Source of the DNA: CAYYJS01 sp964472315 | GTDB taxonomy: Bacteria > Verrucomicrobiota > Kiritimatiellia > UBA8416 | Direction of reading: 5' to 3' | NCBI GenBank assembly: GCA_964472315.1 | Contig: CAYYJS010000004.1 | Coordinates: forward strand, 47,849-111,848 | Length of the DNA stretch: 64,000 nt | Part shown: positions 1-8,447 of the stretch, piece by piece | How the letters are laid out: each line of letters starts with the position of its first letter | Position numbering within the stretch: the stretch's first letter is position 1 | The notes under the pieces: model-generated | The model's database searches: none | What the model saw: only the letters and a program-made list of their open reading frames with translations | What the model was told of the DNA's origin: nothing | Translations under genes and position numbers: made by a program

Positions 1-40
1 AGATTGAACTCGGCACGGTGTCCGCTTAAGGTCACCGGCA

Positions 41-688
41 ATGAACATCGAAACCATCATGGTGGGCGCGTTCGACGTGAACTGCTTCCTCCTCTGGGGC
101 GCCGCGCGCAAGGCCATCGTCGTCGATCCCGGTGGCGATATCGATGTCGTTGCCGGCCACCTCGCGGCGAACCGGCTCGATGTCGCGGCCTACGTGTTGA
201 CCCACGGCCATGTGGATCACGTCAGCGGTATCGCCGAGCTCCATCGGCTGCACCCCGCGCCGATCGGGATCCACCCGGCGGACGGCGGCTGGGCCTTTTC
301 GGAGGCCAACCGGATGTTGCCGTGGTACGATGTGCCCCAGCGGCCCGCCTTGATCGAACGCGAGCTCGCCGACGGCCAGACCTGGACCGACGGCGACCTG
401 ACGTACACGATCATCGCCACGCCCGGCCATTCGCCCGGAGGGGTATGCCTGTATTTCGATGCCGAACGCGTCCTGATCACGGGCGATACGCTTTTCGCCG
501 GTTCGGCCGGACGCACCGATCTGCCGGGCGGACACTCGCGGACGCTGGCCGCGTCGTTGAAGCGGCTCGTCGCGTTGCCGGACGACGTGGCGGTCTATCC
601 CGGCCACGGACCCGCCACCACGATCGGCCAGGAGAAGCGCACCAACATTTTCATGCAACCACAGCCGGGAGAACGCCATGCCCGATAA
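41..688 (+). CDS. MBL-fold metal-dependent hydrolase (glyoxalase II-like)
   Basis: This is a 215-residue metallo-beta-lactamase-fold hydrolase. The dinuclear metal site is visible: THGHVDH at residues 54-60 (HxHxDH), then TPGHSPGG, a GDTLF aspartate motif and YPGHGP near the C-terminus. The size and order of these motifs match the hydroxyacylglutathione hydrolase-like group, which hydrolyses thioesters, but the small members of this group are diverse and the substrate is not readable. There is no signal peptide, so it is probably cytoplasmic. Its last codons overlap the start of the next gene by 11 bases, which suggests translational coupling. Confidence 0.85.
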   Translation: MNIETIMVGAFDVNCFLLWGAARKAIVVDPGGDIDVVAGHLAANRLDVAAYVLTHGHVDHVSGIAELHRLHPAPIGIHPADGGWAFSEANRMLPWYDVPQRPALIERELADGQTWTDGDLTYTIIATPGHSPGGVCLYFDAERVLITGDTLFAGSAGRTDLPGGHSRTLAASLKRLVALPDDVAVYPGHGPATTIGQEKRTNIFMQPQPGERHAR

Positions 689-1133
689 ACCGGTTTTCAG
701 CATCGGCGCCGAGGGGATCGATACGGAAAAGCTCGTCGCCGAGATCCGGCAAACCGTCGCCGAGAAGACCCGGCGCGGCGCCTATGACGGCGCCTGGACC
801 GCCCGTGCCAAGCGCTTCAACCTCCAGGACCTGCGGGGCGACGAGTTCCTGACGCTCTACCTCGACAGTCTGCGGGAAGCCGTCTATGTGGACATCGGCG
901 ACTTCGAGATTACCGAGCGACGCAAGCGCTTCGCCCCGTTTCTGGTGCGGTTGAAACGCGTCATCTGGTCGCTGTTGCGGTTCTACACGTACCGCTTGTG
1001 GTCGCAGCAGAACGACGTCAATGGACTGCTCCTGGCCGCCGTCGAAGGCGTCGATCAGCGTTACCGTGACCGGTTGAACGAGCTCGAAGCGCGCGTGGCG
1101 AAACTCGAGCAGTCCCGCCGGAACGACCCGTGA
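678..1133 (+). CDS. Small coiled-coil protein of unknown function
   Basis: This is a 151-residue soluble protein overlapping the upstream MBL hydrolase gene. It starts with a short helical segment (IDTEKLVAEIRQ), has a basic hydrophobic helix in the middle (LKRVIWSLLRFYTYRLWSQQ) and ends in a predicted coiled coil rich in Glu, Arg and Leu. This pattern resembles the N-terminal extension that precedes the SAM-methyltransferase domain in some polysaccharide-biosynthesis methyltransferases, but no methyltransferase domain follows. It could be a stand-alone scaffold or interaction module. No catalytic motif is visible. It converges with the kinase gene on the opposite strand, leaving a five-base gap. 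Confidence 0.7.
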   Translation: MPDKPVFSIGAEGIDTEKLVAEIRQTVAEKTRRGAYDGAWTARAKRFNLQDLRGDEFLTLYLDSLREAVYVDIGDFEITERRKRFAPFLVRLKRVIWSLLRFYTYRLWSQQNDVNGLLLAAVEGVDQRYRDRLNELEARVAKLEQSRRNDP

Positions 1134-1138
1134 TCGCG

Positions 1139-2779
1139 TCATCCCTGGCGGGCCGCGGGCGTCGGCACCGGCAACCAGCCCTTCTTGCGCCAGAAGCGCC
1201 GGCTCTTCCGGACCACCCGGCGAAGGACCCCGCGACGAACCCGCGCGGACAGGCCGGCAGCGTCGGCGTACGCGCGCCACATCAGCATGCGTTCGGTCAG
1301 CGAGAGCTTGTGCTTGAAGCGATTGATGTGATCGAGGTCATGCAGCCGCAGGCGCATGGGCAACCGCTTCCAGACCGAACCCTCTTCGTTGTCGATGACC
1401 GTGAATACGAAAGCGTCGCCGACGCGCCGGCAATACACGTTGCCGAGGTGCAGATCGCCGTGGAAGATGCCCCGCGCGTGCCGACGCCCGATTTCACGGC
1501 CCAGGGCGCGCAGCAGTCGCCTCCGGTCGTCCCGGCATCGGATCGCGTCGCCGAGGCCCAGGTTCAGGATGGCATTCACGCTCAACTCGTCGGCCAGTTC
1601 CTTAAGCACGACCGCGCTCTCGACAATGCACCCGGCGCGGCGTCGCTCGACGAGGCAGAGCGCTTCCGGAACGCGGAACCCCATGGCCTCCACGCGCGCC
1701 TGATGGTCGACCGTACGGCGCGCGCGCGGCGGCTTGTGCAGATACCGGATGTTCCCGATGGAGAACCGTTTGAAAAAGCAGCCGCCGACGCCGGGGACCT
1801 CGCCCCGCTGCGTGATGCCGCCCCAGTCGTGATGCTTGATCTCGCGCAGGCCCGCCATCCGTCCGTTCCAGTACCGTTCGGCCGTCGCGATCCATTCGGA
1901 CCGATCGCACCGGTGGAAGACTTCCACCGCCCGCCCCCGTTCGTCGCGGAGGCGCGCCCGCATCCAGGCGGCATCGCGGATGCGGTGTCGATTGTCGAAC
2001 AAGCCGCGGATGCCGAACTCGACGGCGGTCAGATCGCGTCCGAGCGAGGTCGAACGAAAACGCGACAGGGCGGTCAGGAAACCGGGCATCGCGTCCCCGG
2101 CAAGGCCATAGGCCGACAGCAACGCGGGGATGCAGGCCGTGCCGCCGCGCCGCGCGATGTACATGCTCAGCGACAACAGGTCGCGCCGACCCATCCGCGT
2201 GTGCGCGATGTCGCCGGGGAACACGACGGAGCGGGCCATGTCGATGAAGTGGAACTCCGGGACGCCGCCGGTCCGCGTCACCAGAATGTTGCGCGGCGAA
2301 AGCGACCCGTGATAGACGCCGCACGCATGGGCCCGGCGCAGGAGCCGGAAGAGGCGGGTCAACTCGGTGACGGCGGGCGCCTGGCCGTCGGCGCCGAGTT
2401 GTTCCAGCGAGCGGCTATCTTCGATCCTCCGCGTGACAAGCGCCTCGCAAAATCCGGCATCCCGCGTGCGGCCGCCGAACCAGGACAGGGGCGCCGAGCA
2501 GGGGATGCCCGCCGCATGCAGCCGGCCAAGCGCCGCGAATTCCCGCCGGACGCGCCGTCCGAACAGCAGCTTCGACCGGATGAGCTTGAACAGGCCCATG
2601 TGGCGGTAGAGCTTGACGACGGCGTGGCCTTCAGCCAGAAGCTCGGTCCAGATGAGCGTGTGACGTTCGGACTTCAGCACCCGCACGGCGCCATCCGCCG
2701 TCGGCATCGCCCGCTCCGCGGCCAGCCCGCGCGCGATGCCGGCGGGGGTGACCATGGCGGTGCCGGGCACGGGTTTCAT
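1139..2779 (-). CDS. Tandem-domain WaaP/KdkA-type lipopolysaccharide kinase-like protein
   Basis: This 546-residue protein holds two protein-kinase-fold domains of the Kdo/WaaP lipopolysaccharide kinase type. The C-terminal domain keeps the catalytic loop HGDLHLGN (residues 440-447, Asp442) and a metal-binding Asp463 in the segment FTVID. The N-terminal domain has HGSLSPRN at 157-164, so Ser159 replaces the catalytic Asp, although the second Asp (180, FHFID) is kept. It therefore looks like a pseudokinase fused to an active kinase. The expected role is phosphorylation of the lipid A-core heptose or Kdo region at the inner membrane. The ATG at 2779 overlaps the stop of the upstream methyltransferase (ATGA), which fixes the start. 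Confidence 0.8.
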   Translation of the reverse strand: MKPVPGTAMVTPAGIARGLAAERAMPTADGAVRVLKSERHTLIWTELLAEGHAVVKLYRHMGLFKLIRSKLLFGRRVRREFAALGRLHAAGIPCSAPLSWFGGRTRDAGFCEALVTRRIEDSRSLEQLGADGQAPAVTELTRLFRLLRRAHACGVYHGSLSPRNILVTRTGGVPEFHFIDMARSVVFPGDIAHTRMGRRDLLSLSMYIARRGGTACIPALLSAYGLAGDAMPGFLTALSRFRSTSLGRDLTAVEFGIRGLFDNRHRIRDAAWMRARLRDERGRAVEVFHRCDRSEWIATAERYWNGRMAGLREIKHHDWGGITQRGEVPGVGGCFFKRFSIGNIRYLHKPPRARRTVDHQARVEAMGFRVPEALCLVERRRAGCIVESAVVLKELADELSVNAILNLGLGDAIRCRDDRRRLLRALGREIGRRHARGIFHGDLHLGNVYCRRVGDAFVFTVIDNEEGSVWKRLPMRLRLHDLDHINRFKHKLSLTERMLMWRAYADAAGLSARVRRGVLRRVVRKSRRFWRKKGWLPVPTPAARQG

Positions 2780-3609
2780 ACCGGGTTCTTGACCATCAGC
2801 GCATAGCGGTGCCCCGAGGAAAAGAACGCCAGCCAGGGCGCCGCCGTCAGGCGGGCCTGGCGTCCGGCCGCCAGTTCGGCCAGCCCCCGCCGCGTCATGG
2901 TCATCTTGGGCAGCTTCCCGTTCAGCGGCTGTCGCAGGCGGCGAATGACGTTCTTGATCGATCGATGGTCGAAGTACGTCAGGATAACGAAACGCCGCGA
3001 TACGCGCAGCAGCTCGTGCACCAGCCGGGCGCGTTCGTCGGCTTTGGGGAGATGATGACTCAGCCGGCAGCACACCACGCCGTCCACGCTGTTGTCGCGC
3101 AGCGGGATGTTCAGCGCCGATGCCGTCATCCAGACCTGGTTTGCGCCGGGCAGGGCATTTTCGCGCGCATGCATAACCTGCCCGAGCGCCACGTCGGCTT
3201 CGATCAGCTGGTCGGCATGGGCGGCCAGCGCCGGCGAAAGCCGTCCGCCGCCGCAGGGGAGATCGAGCAGCAGCGAACTCCGGGGCTGACTCCGCAGCAG
3301 GCGTTCGAGGAGCCGGAACTCCCGCGCCGTACTCCAGCGCTTGGACAGCTTCCCCTGGTAGGCGGCATGGTAGCGGGAGGCATGCGCAAGCTCCCGGTAA
3401 CGGCCTTCGTAGGCCTCGCGTGTCTTCGTGGAAACCGCTTCGTCCGACGCCGCCCCATCGGCGGACGGCTCGGCCATGGCCAGGATGCCATGGGCGATTC
3501 GGTATACGGCCCCGCACGCGGTACAGGTCGCGGCGTCCGCATCGAGCCGGATGCTCCCGGCGCACCGGGGACAGACGAGCCGATCGGCCAGGACGGAAAT
3601 CCCATTCAT
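2776..3609 (-). CDS. Class I SAM-dependent methyltransferase with N-terminal zinc ribbon
   Basis: This 277-residue protein begins with a small zinc-ribbon-like segment of the Trm112/rRNA-methyltransferase type (Cys13, Cys16, Cys29, Cys32) and continues as a class I methyltransferase. The SAM-binding glycine motif LLLDLPCGGGRLS lies near residue 100, followed by the acidic loop EADVALGQ and a post-motif DNSVDGVVCCRLSHHLP. The layout is that of the UbiE/COQ5-like (Methyltransf_11) group, with an unknown acceptor. Because it is coupled to a lipid-core-type kinase, a role in modifying an envelope glycolipid is likely but inferred. The ATG at 3609 lies just before the zinc ribbon. Confidence 0.8.
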   Translation of the reverse strand: MNGISVLADRLVCPRCAGSIRLDADAATCTACGAVYRIAHGILAMAEPSADGAASDEAVSTKTREAYEGRYRELAHASRYHAAYQGKLSKRWSTAREFRLLERLLRSQPRSSLLLDLPCGGGRLSPALAAHADQLIEADVALGQVMHARENALPGANQVWMTASALNIPLRDNSVDGVVCCRLSHHLPKADERARLVHELLRVSRRFVILTYFDHRSIKNVIRRLRQPLNGKLPKMTMTRRGLAELAAGRQARLTAAPWLAFFSSGHRYALMVKNPV

Positions 3610-3656
3610 GTATGTCGCTCTCCTTCGCTCTCCGTGCACCCGCCGCCGGCGCACCG

Positions 3657-5825
3657 TCACTCGTCGAACGCGATGCCGCCCGCGCCTTCGCGCAGCCCAT
3701 CGGCCCGGCCGCGCAGGGCCGCATATCCCGCCTGCCCGGTGCCGGTCACAAAGCACCGGCCAAGCCCCGCATGGATTTCCACGGCGTCTTCGCGCGCCGG
3801 AAATCGCACGCGCACCGGGCCTTCCGCCATGACGGCCACCAGGCCGTCATGATCCGACGCGGTGCGGCCCTCGTCATCGGTCACGCGGATGAGGACGCCG
3901 ACCGTCTCCCGGGCCGCGGCCGGACAGGCGCACCGCTCGGGTTCGACAACGATCCGCGTTCCGCATCCGTGCGGAACCAGCCGCGCCGTTTGCCGCTCGT
4001 CCCCGCGCGCGGCCACGATCTCGAGGACGCCGGACGCAAACGGCACGGTCAGCATCGTATACAGGCTTGCGGGAACCTCCGCAAGCGCCTTCCCGTTCAG
4101 GACGGCGGTGAGGCGCGCGGCGTTCGAGAAGACATGCACCTGCCGCGGGCCGTCCGCCGCGCGCTCGGACCAGTCGCCGTGGACGGCGACGAACAGCGCG
4201 CGCGCGGTCCGGGCCTGCATGTAGGACGCCGATAGCTTCGGCAGGCGCCAGGCGTCCACCAGTCCCGACTGGCGGCGCCGGCGACCCTTGCGCTGGCTGG
4301 CATAGTCGGCATGGCACCACAAGGCGTAACCGGCCACGAAGGGCCGCGCCTCGATCAGCGCCAGGTCGTGCTCCCATCGGGCAATCTGCTTCAACTCGGC
4401 CGGCACGTCGCCGCGTCGCGTGTAGGCGCAGTTGCCAATCTCGCTGATGACGATCCGGCCGTCCCGGCTCCAGGCATGCGCGTCGTCGAGACGGTCCAGT
4501 TCGTAGTTGATACCCAGTACGTCCGTCGACTGCAGCGTGCGCCAGCGGACGCCCCGATGCAGATGGTTCTCCGCATAGACCGTGGCGCGCGCGGGGTCCA
4601 GGGCCGCGACGATGCTTCCCATCGTACGAAAGGCCAGGCGCGAACGCGATTCGTTGCCGAACCCCCACAGGACGATCGACGGGTGATTCCGGTCGCGCAG
4701 GATCATCGCCCGAAGCTGCCGGCAGGCCGCGCGCGCCCAGGGTCCCGGCCGCACGCTCTTCCACGAAGCGATCTCGGCATAGACGAGGAGGCCTTCCTCG
4801 TCACACGCATCCAGAAAGGACGGATGTTGCGGATAGTGCGAAAGCCGCACGAAATTGAGGCCGATCGCGCGGATCTGGCGGGCGTCGGCGCGGTGCAGTT
4901 CGGGGGGCATGGCATTGCCGAAGCCGGGCATGGAGGCATGCCGGTTGACGCCCTGCAGGAACACGCGGTTCCCGTTCAGGAAGAAGCCGCGGTCACCGTC
5001 GAAAACCGCCTCCCTCGCGCCGAAGCGGACGGCTGTCGCATCGACGGTCCGCCCGTCGACGCGCAGTTCGCAACGCGCCTCGTAGAGGTTGGGGCGATCG
5101 AGGTCCCAAACCTCCGGATGCTCCAACGGCAGCTCAAGCGCGATGCGCGGCGCCTGACCCGATGGCACCACGATCGCCTCGCTCTCCCGGGCGGCGACGA
5201 CGCCCCGCCGCGGCGACACGATCGAGACCGCCAACCGCACCGTGCCCGCCGTGTCACGCGTGTTCCGGACCGTGACGGCCACGCTCACCCGCGCCTGCGC
5301 GGTCGACGTCCCGCTGCACGTGACCTGCGGGCTCCGATCGTCCAGGTGAAGCCCCGGCAGTCGAACCAGCCACAGGCCTCCCGCCAAACCGCCGTGAAGC
5401 AGAAAGTCGGGGTCCGCCTTGCCCGGCAGCACGTAGCGCCTGTACGCATTGGAGAGACGCAGCGCGATGGTCTGAAGGCGCCCTGGACGGATGTGACGGG
5501 TCACATCCTCCCGGAGCCCCAGATAGTTGCCGTCCACGCGACACACACGCCGGTCGTCGACCCACAGACGGCCGACGCCATAGAAGCCTTCCGAGCGCAG
5601 TTCCCAGCGATCCTCGCGGTCCGTTTGGACGGCGGCGGGCAGCTCGAACGACCGGGCGTACGTGGCCGTGCCCTGGCGGTACGCGACGCCGACCTGGAAG
5701 GTGTCGCGGTCGTTCCAGCAATGCGGCAGCTCCACGTCGCGCGCCTCCGCGGACCACGCGGGACGGAACGACCAGCCGTCGTTCAGCGACACCAGATGCC
5801 GTCCGCCGTCGTCCGTGGGCTCCAT
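3657..5825 (-). CDS. Glycoside hydrolase family 2 enzyme (beta-galactosidase/glucuronidase type)
   Basis: This is a 722-residue GH2 retaining beta-glycosidase. It has the N-terminal jelly-roll sugar-binding domain (the opening LNDGWSFRP and later PHCWN are typical), an Ig-like domain around residues 175-270, and a TIM barrel beginning FFLNGNRVFLQGVNRH. The acid/base Glu is in the motif LWGFGNES near residue 391 and the probable nucleophile Glu is in VISEIGN near 461. There is no signal peptide, so it probably acts on imported oligosaccharides in the cytoplasm. The exact sugar (galactoside, glucuronide, mannoside) cannot be read. It sits between wrbA and the methyltransferase/kinase pair on the same strand. 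Confidence 0.9.
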   Translation of the reverse strand: MEPTDDGGRHLVSLNDGWSFRPAWSAEARDVELPHCWNDRDTFQVGVAYRQGTATYARSFELPAAVQTDREDRWELRSEGFYGVGRLWVDDRRVCRVDGNYLGLREDVTRHIRPGRLQTIALRLSNAYRRYVLPGKADPDFLLHGGLAGGLWLVRLPGLHLDDRSPQVTCSGTSTAQARVSVAVTVRNTRDTAGTVRLAVSIVSPRRGVVAARESEAIVVPSGQAPRIALELPLEHPEVWDLDRPNLYEARCELRVDGRTVDATAVRFGAREAVFDGDRGFFLNGNRVFLQGVNRHASMPGFGNAMPPELHRADARQIRAIGLNFVRLSHYPQHPSFLDACDEEGLLVYAEIASWKSVRPGPWARAACRQLRAMILRDRNHPSIVLWGFGNESRSRLAFRTMGSIVAALDPARATVYAENHLHRGVRWRTLQSTDVLGINYELDRLDDAHAWSRDGRIVISEIGNCAYTRRGDVPAELKQIARWEHDLALIEARPFVAGYALWCHADYASQRKGRRRRQSGLVDAWRLPKLSASYMQARTARALFVAVHGDWSERAADGPRQVHVFSNAARLTAVLNGKALAEVPASLYTMLTVPFASGVLEIVAARGDERQTARLVPHGCGTRIVVEPERCACPAAARETVGVLIRVTDDEGRTASDHDGLVAVMAEGPVRVRFPAREDAVEIHAGLGRCFVTGTGQAGYAALRGRADGLREGAGGIAFDE

Positions 5826-5868
5826 GCCATGAACTCTCCCGTCAGTCGCGCGCCCGCCGCCGGGGAGG

Positions 5869-6483
5869 CTACCCGCGCAGCTTCAACGTCGTCTCCGCGA
5901 TACGCCGCCCCAGGGCGCGCGCGATTTCAAGATCCTCCGCGGCCGGCGAAAGCTCGCCGCGCGCCCCGGCCAGCGTGCTTGCACCGTAGGGCGTCCCGCC
6001 GCGTGCGGCCGTGTGAATCATCCCCGCCGTGGAGTACGGCACGCCGACAACGACCATACCCAGGTGCAGCAGCGGCACCATCATCGTCAGACAGGTCGTC
6101 TCCTGACCGCCATGCGTCGAGGCCGTCGACGTGAACACGCCGGCCGGCTTGCCTTCGAGCTCGCCGTTCAGCCAGAGCGAAGCGGTCGAGTCGATCAACT
6201 GCTTCATCTGCGCCGCCATGTTCCCGTAACGCGTCGGCGAACCGAACACGATGCCGTCAGCCGCGCGCAGGTCGTCGAGCGTACAGACCGGGATGTCGTT
6301 CTGTTGCTCGCGCAGGCGGCACAGCGGCTCCTGATCCTGGGTCTTGCGGAGCACCTCCTCGAATTCCTGGACGCGACGCAGCACGGGTTCGATACCGTTC
6401 ACCGAACGGACGCCTTCCTCCACCGCCCGCGCCAGTTGCCATGTGTGTCCGTACAACGAATAGTAGACGACCAGTACCTTCAT
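5869..6483 (-). CDS. wrbA: WrbA-type NAD(P)H:quinone oxidoreductase (flavodoxin-like)
   Basis: This 204-residue protein has the flavodoxin-like fold and length of WrbA. It opens with the beta-strand and FMN phosphate loop VLVVYYSLYGHTWQLA and contains the WrbA signatures FGSPTRYGNMAAQMKQ, FTSTASTHGGQETT and GTPYGAST. It reduces quinones with two electrons from NAD(P)H, protecting against semiquinone cycling. The internal ATG at 6483 is chosen because the N-terminal strand of the family begins there. An unusual inserted segment, with a run of charged residues and a Cys (around residues 45-65), is common in the family. Confidence 0.93.
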   Translation of the reverse strand: MKVLVVYYSLYGHTWQLARAVEEGVRSVNGIEPVLRRVQEFEEVLRKTQDQEPLCRLREQQNDIPVCTLDDLRAADGIVFGSPTRYGNMAAQMKQLIDSTASLWLNGELEGKPAGVFTSTASTHGGQETTCLTMMVPLLHLGMVVVGVPYSTAGMIHTAARGGTPYGASTLAGARGELSPAAEDLEIARALGRRIAETTLKLRG

Positions 6484-6706
6484 GCGTATCCTCGCTTCCT
6501 GTTTCGGTGCTCCGTCCGATGCCCGTAACGCGGTCACTTTACGGCACGCGACGCCGCCAATGGAAGCACCAATGGCGCGATGGATGAACCATTCGCGCCG
6601 CGGCGACGATTACCATGACGGCAACACGTTCCGGCGCGGCGCCGGAACCGGGCCAACACGCGATGGGGCGGCGATACGCCCCGAGAGCGGAAGAGGAGAC
6701 GAGACG

Positions 6707-7882
6707 ATGATTGGCAACCGGATGACGCGAACGATGGGCTTGCGGCGCTTGAGCGGCGCCGTGGTCGCGCTGGCGATGGCGGCGGCGTGCGCCCGCAGCG
6801 GCGATGTCGAGAAGGATGCCGCCGCGACGATGAGGCGCGGGCTCGACTGGCTCAAGGCGACCCAGAACGAGGATGGCTCATGGTCGAACCCGAACTATCC
6901 GGCCATGACCGCGCTGGGGCTCTTGGCCTTCACGCGCGGCGATCATCCGTCCCGAAGCGAGGTCTGTGCGCGCGCCGCCGCCTTCATCGCACGGTTTGCG
7001 CAGGCCGATGGCGGCATCTACAAGCCGGCTTCGGGTGGACGCGGCAGCGGCGGCTTGTCCACGTACAACACCGCCATCTGCATGATCGCGCTGCATGCGT
7101 ACGATGCCGCCGCCTACACCCCCATCCTTCTCAAAGCCCGCGATTTCATGGCGGGCAGCCAGTTGCGGGGCGGGTCCGACGGCGCCGGCGGATTCGGCTA
7201 CGACCGCCCCGAAGTGCCCGCGGCGGACGGCGCGGCGGCGCGGCGCGGTCCGCCGAATCGGGCGGACTTGAGCAACACCGGATGGAGTCTGATGGCCATG
7301 CGACAGACCCAGGCGCTGGAAGACCTGCGACCGGCCGGCGCCGCACGCGCCGAGTTGGACTGGTCCGCCGCCCTGACGTTCGTCGACCGGCTCCAGTCGC
7401 GCGACGAGGGTGACACGGAGAACTACGGCGGCTTCGCCTACGAAGCGGGCGGCGAACGCGGCGAGGCGGCGACGGCGGCGGACGGCACGGTCAAACTGCG
7501 CGGGTTCGGCAGCATGACCTACGCGGGGCTGGAGTCGATGATTTACGCGCAGGTCAACCGCACCGACCCACGCGTACGCTCCGCCCTGGCCTGGGCCGCG
7601 CGGCACTGGTCGGTCGACGAGAACCCCGGCATGGGGCAGAAGGGGCTCTTCTACTACTACACCATCATGGCCAAGGCACTGAGCCTGTCCGGCTCCGATA
7701 CCCTCAAAAGGCCCGACGGCAAGACCATCGCCTGGAAGCAGGAATTGGTAACCAAACTCGGCGCCATCCAGAAGGCTGACGGAAGCTGGATCAACGCCGA
7801 CAACCAGTTTTGGGAAGGCGACGCGACGCTCGTCACCGCCTACGCGATCCTCACCCTCGAGTACGCGCTCGGTCTACCTTGA
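6707..7882 (+). CDS. Exported protein with terpenoid-cyclase/prenyltransferase (squalene cyclase-like) repeats
   Basis: This 391-residue protein carries alpha/alpha-toroid repeats of the squalene-hopene cyclase/prenyltransferase superfamily (ATQNEDGSWSNPNYPAMTAL, FAQADGGIYKPAS, IQKADGSWINADNQFWEGD). It lacks the DXDD catalytic motif of true hopene cyclases, so it is more likely one of the exported repeat-only proteins common in Planctomycetes and Verrucomicrobia, whose function is unknown. The N-terminus has a hydrophobic stretch ending in AAACARS, which could be a signal peptide or a weak lipobox. The start is set at 6707 because an AAGAGGAG ribosome-binding site lies 8-16 bases upstream. 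Its 3' end overlaps a small gene on the other strand. Confidence 0.8.
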   Translation: MIGNRMTRTMGLRRLSGAVVALAMAAACARSGDVEKDAAATMRRGLDWLKATQNEDGSWSNPNYPAMTALGLLAFTRGDHPSRSEVCARAAAFIARFAQADGGIYKPASGGRGSGGLSTYNTAICMIALHAYDAAAYTPILLKARDFMAGSQLRGGSDGAGGFGYDRPEVPAADGAAARRGPPNRADLSNTGWSLMAMRQTQALEDLRPAGAARAELDWSAALTFVDRLQSRDEGDTENYGGFAYEAGGERGEAATAADGTVKLRGFGSMTYAGLESMIYAQVNRTDPRVRSALAWAARHWSVDENPGMGQKGLFYYYTIMAKALSLSGSDTLKRPDGKTIAWKQELVTKLGAIQKADGSWINADNQFWEGDATLVTAYAILTLEYALGLP

Positions 7883-8070
7883 GCCGGAGAAGACAATTTC
7901 CAGCCACTCCCCCCTTCAAAATCCGACTTCTCTACCACCTGAATGTTGATAGAGGTGTTCGTACTGTTGAGCACGAAATTTCCCTCCCATGATCGGACCG
8001 AGCCTGTCATCGGCTGGGCCATAGCCGAAGTCGTCAGGAGGAGCATCCCTATGGCTATGGTCATCTTCAT
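7840..8070 (-). CDS. Possible small exported protein
   Basis: A 76-codon reading frame starts at 8070 with a convincing signal peptide (MKMTIAIGMLLLTTSAMA, probably cut before QPM), followed by about 58 residues containing NFVLNSTNTSINIQVVEKS. I do not recognise the mature part. No strong ribosome-binding site is present and the last 43 bases are antisense to the end of the terpenoid-cyclase-like gene, so the reading frame may be a fragment whose original 3' end was lost. It begins eight bases after the 68-bp inverted repeat that follows the toxin gene. Confidence 0.4.
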   Translation of the reverse strand: MKMTIAIGMLLLTTSAMAQPMTGSVRSWEGNFVLNSTNTSINIQVVEKSDFEGGSGWKLSSPAQGRPSAYSRVRIA

Positions 8071-8077
8071 TTCGTCA

Positions 8078-8145
8078 GGCACACAACCGTCTGCAAGTCT
8101 GCCTCGGAGCGAAGCGGAGTAGACAGCACTTGCTGGTTGTGTGCC
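8078..8145 (-). repeat. 68-bp imperfect inverted repeat between toxin gene and small exported ORF
   Basis: The ends GGCACACAACC (8078-8088) and GGTTGTGTGCC (8135-8145) are perfect 11-base inverted copies. Inside them a second pair (GCAAGT/ACTTGC) matches after an asymmetric spacer, and a weaker stem surrounds a short loop. The element starts two bases after the toxin stop codon. The shape (conserved AAC/GTT triplets, asymmetric internal spacers, position directly after a gene) resembles an integron attC site, but each core has one mismatch to the GTTRRRY/RYYYAAC consensus. It could equally be a terminator-like or mobile palindromic element. Confidence 0.5.
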
Positions 8146-8147
8146 GG

Positions 8148-8447
8148 TCATCTGTAGGCGTCCTTTCGATCATCCACCGTCAGCATGAACACGATTCTCT
8201 CGTCCTCGTCCACGGAGTAAAAGAGGCGATAGGGGCCGATTCGGTAGCGCCATGTCTCGGGCGTGTATCCCTGCAACTTGCGTATGTTGGGGCCGAAGTA
8301 TGGCCCGTGGCGCAACTGTGGGTAGACGTAAGTCTCGAGTTTCTTCGGCAAGAAGCGGGGCGGTCCCAAGCGGGCCAATGCCTTCTTGAACTCGTCGGCC
8401 TCGAAGACTTTGAAATCAGACAAATGTCCCGCGACGGCGCTTGGCAT
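8148..8447 (-). CDS. Type II toxin of the RelE/ParE superfamily
   Basis: This 99-residue basic protein has the RelE/ParE core: a helical pair (FEADEFKKALARLG), then the strand-rich half RKLQGYTPETWRYRIGPYRLFYSVDEDERIVFMLTV, ending in DDRKDAYR. RelE-type toxins cleave ribosome-bound mRNA and ParE types block gyrase; which applies here cannot be told. The start overlaps the antitoxin gene by 32 bases. A shorter alternative start (TTG at about 8423) would begin directly at SDFKVFE, closer to the family N-terminus. It is encoded immediately downstream of its RHH-type antitoxin, so the pair is complete. Confidence 0.8.
   Translation of the reverse strand: MPSAVAGHLSDFKVFEADEFKKALARLGPPRFLPKKLETYVYPQLRHGPYFGPNIRKLQGYTPETWRYRIGPYRLFYSVDEDERIVFMLTVDDRKDAYR

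Noticed and set aside
1130..2806. A 558-codon frame antisense to the tandem kinase
   Set aside because: It mirrors the kinase gene on the opposite strand; its composition (His, Asp, Arg, Pro and Ala rich) is that of a shadow frame.
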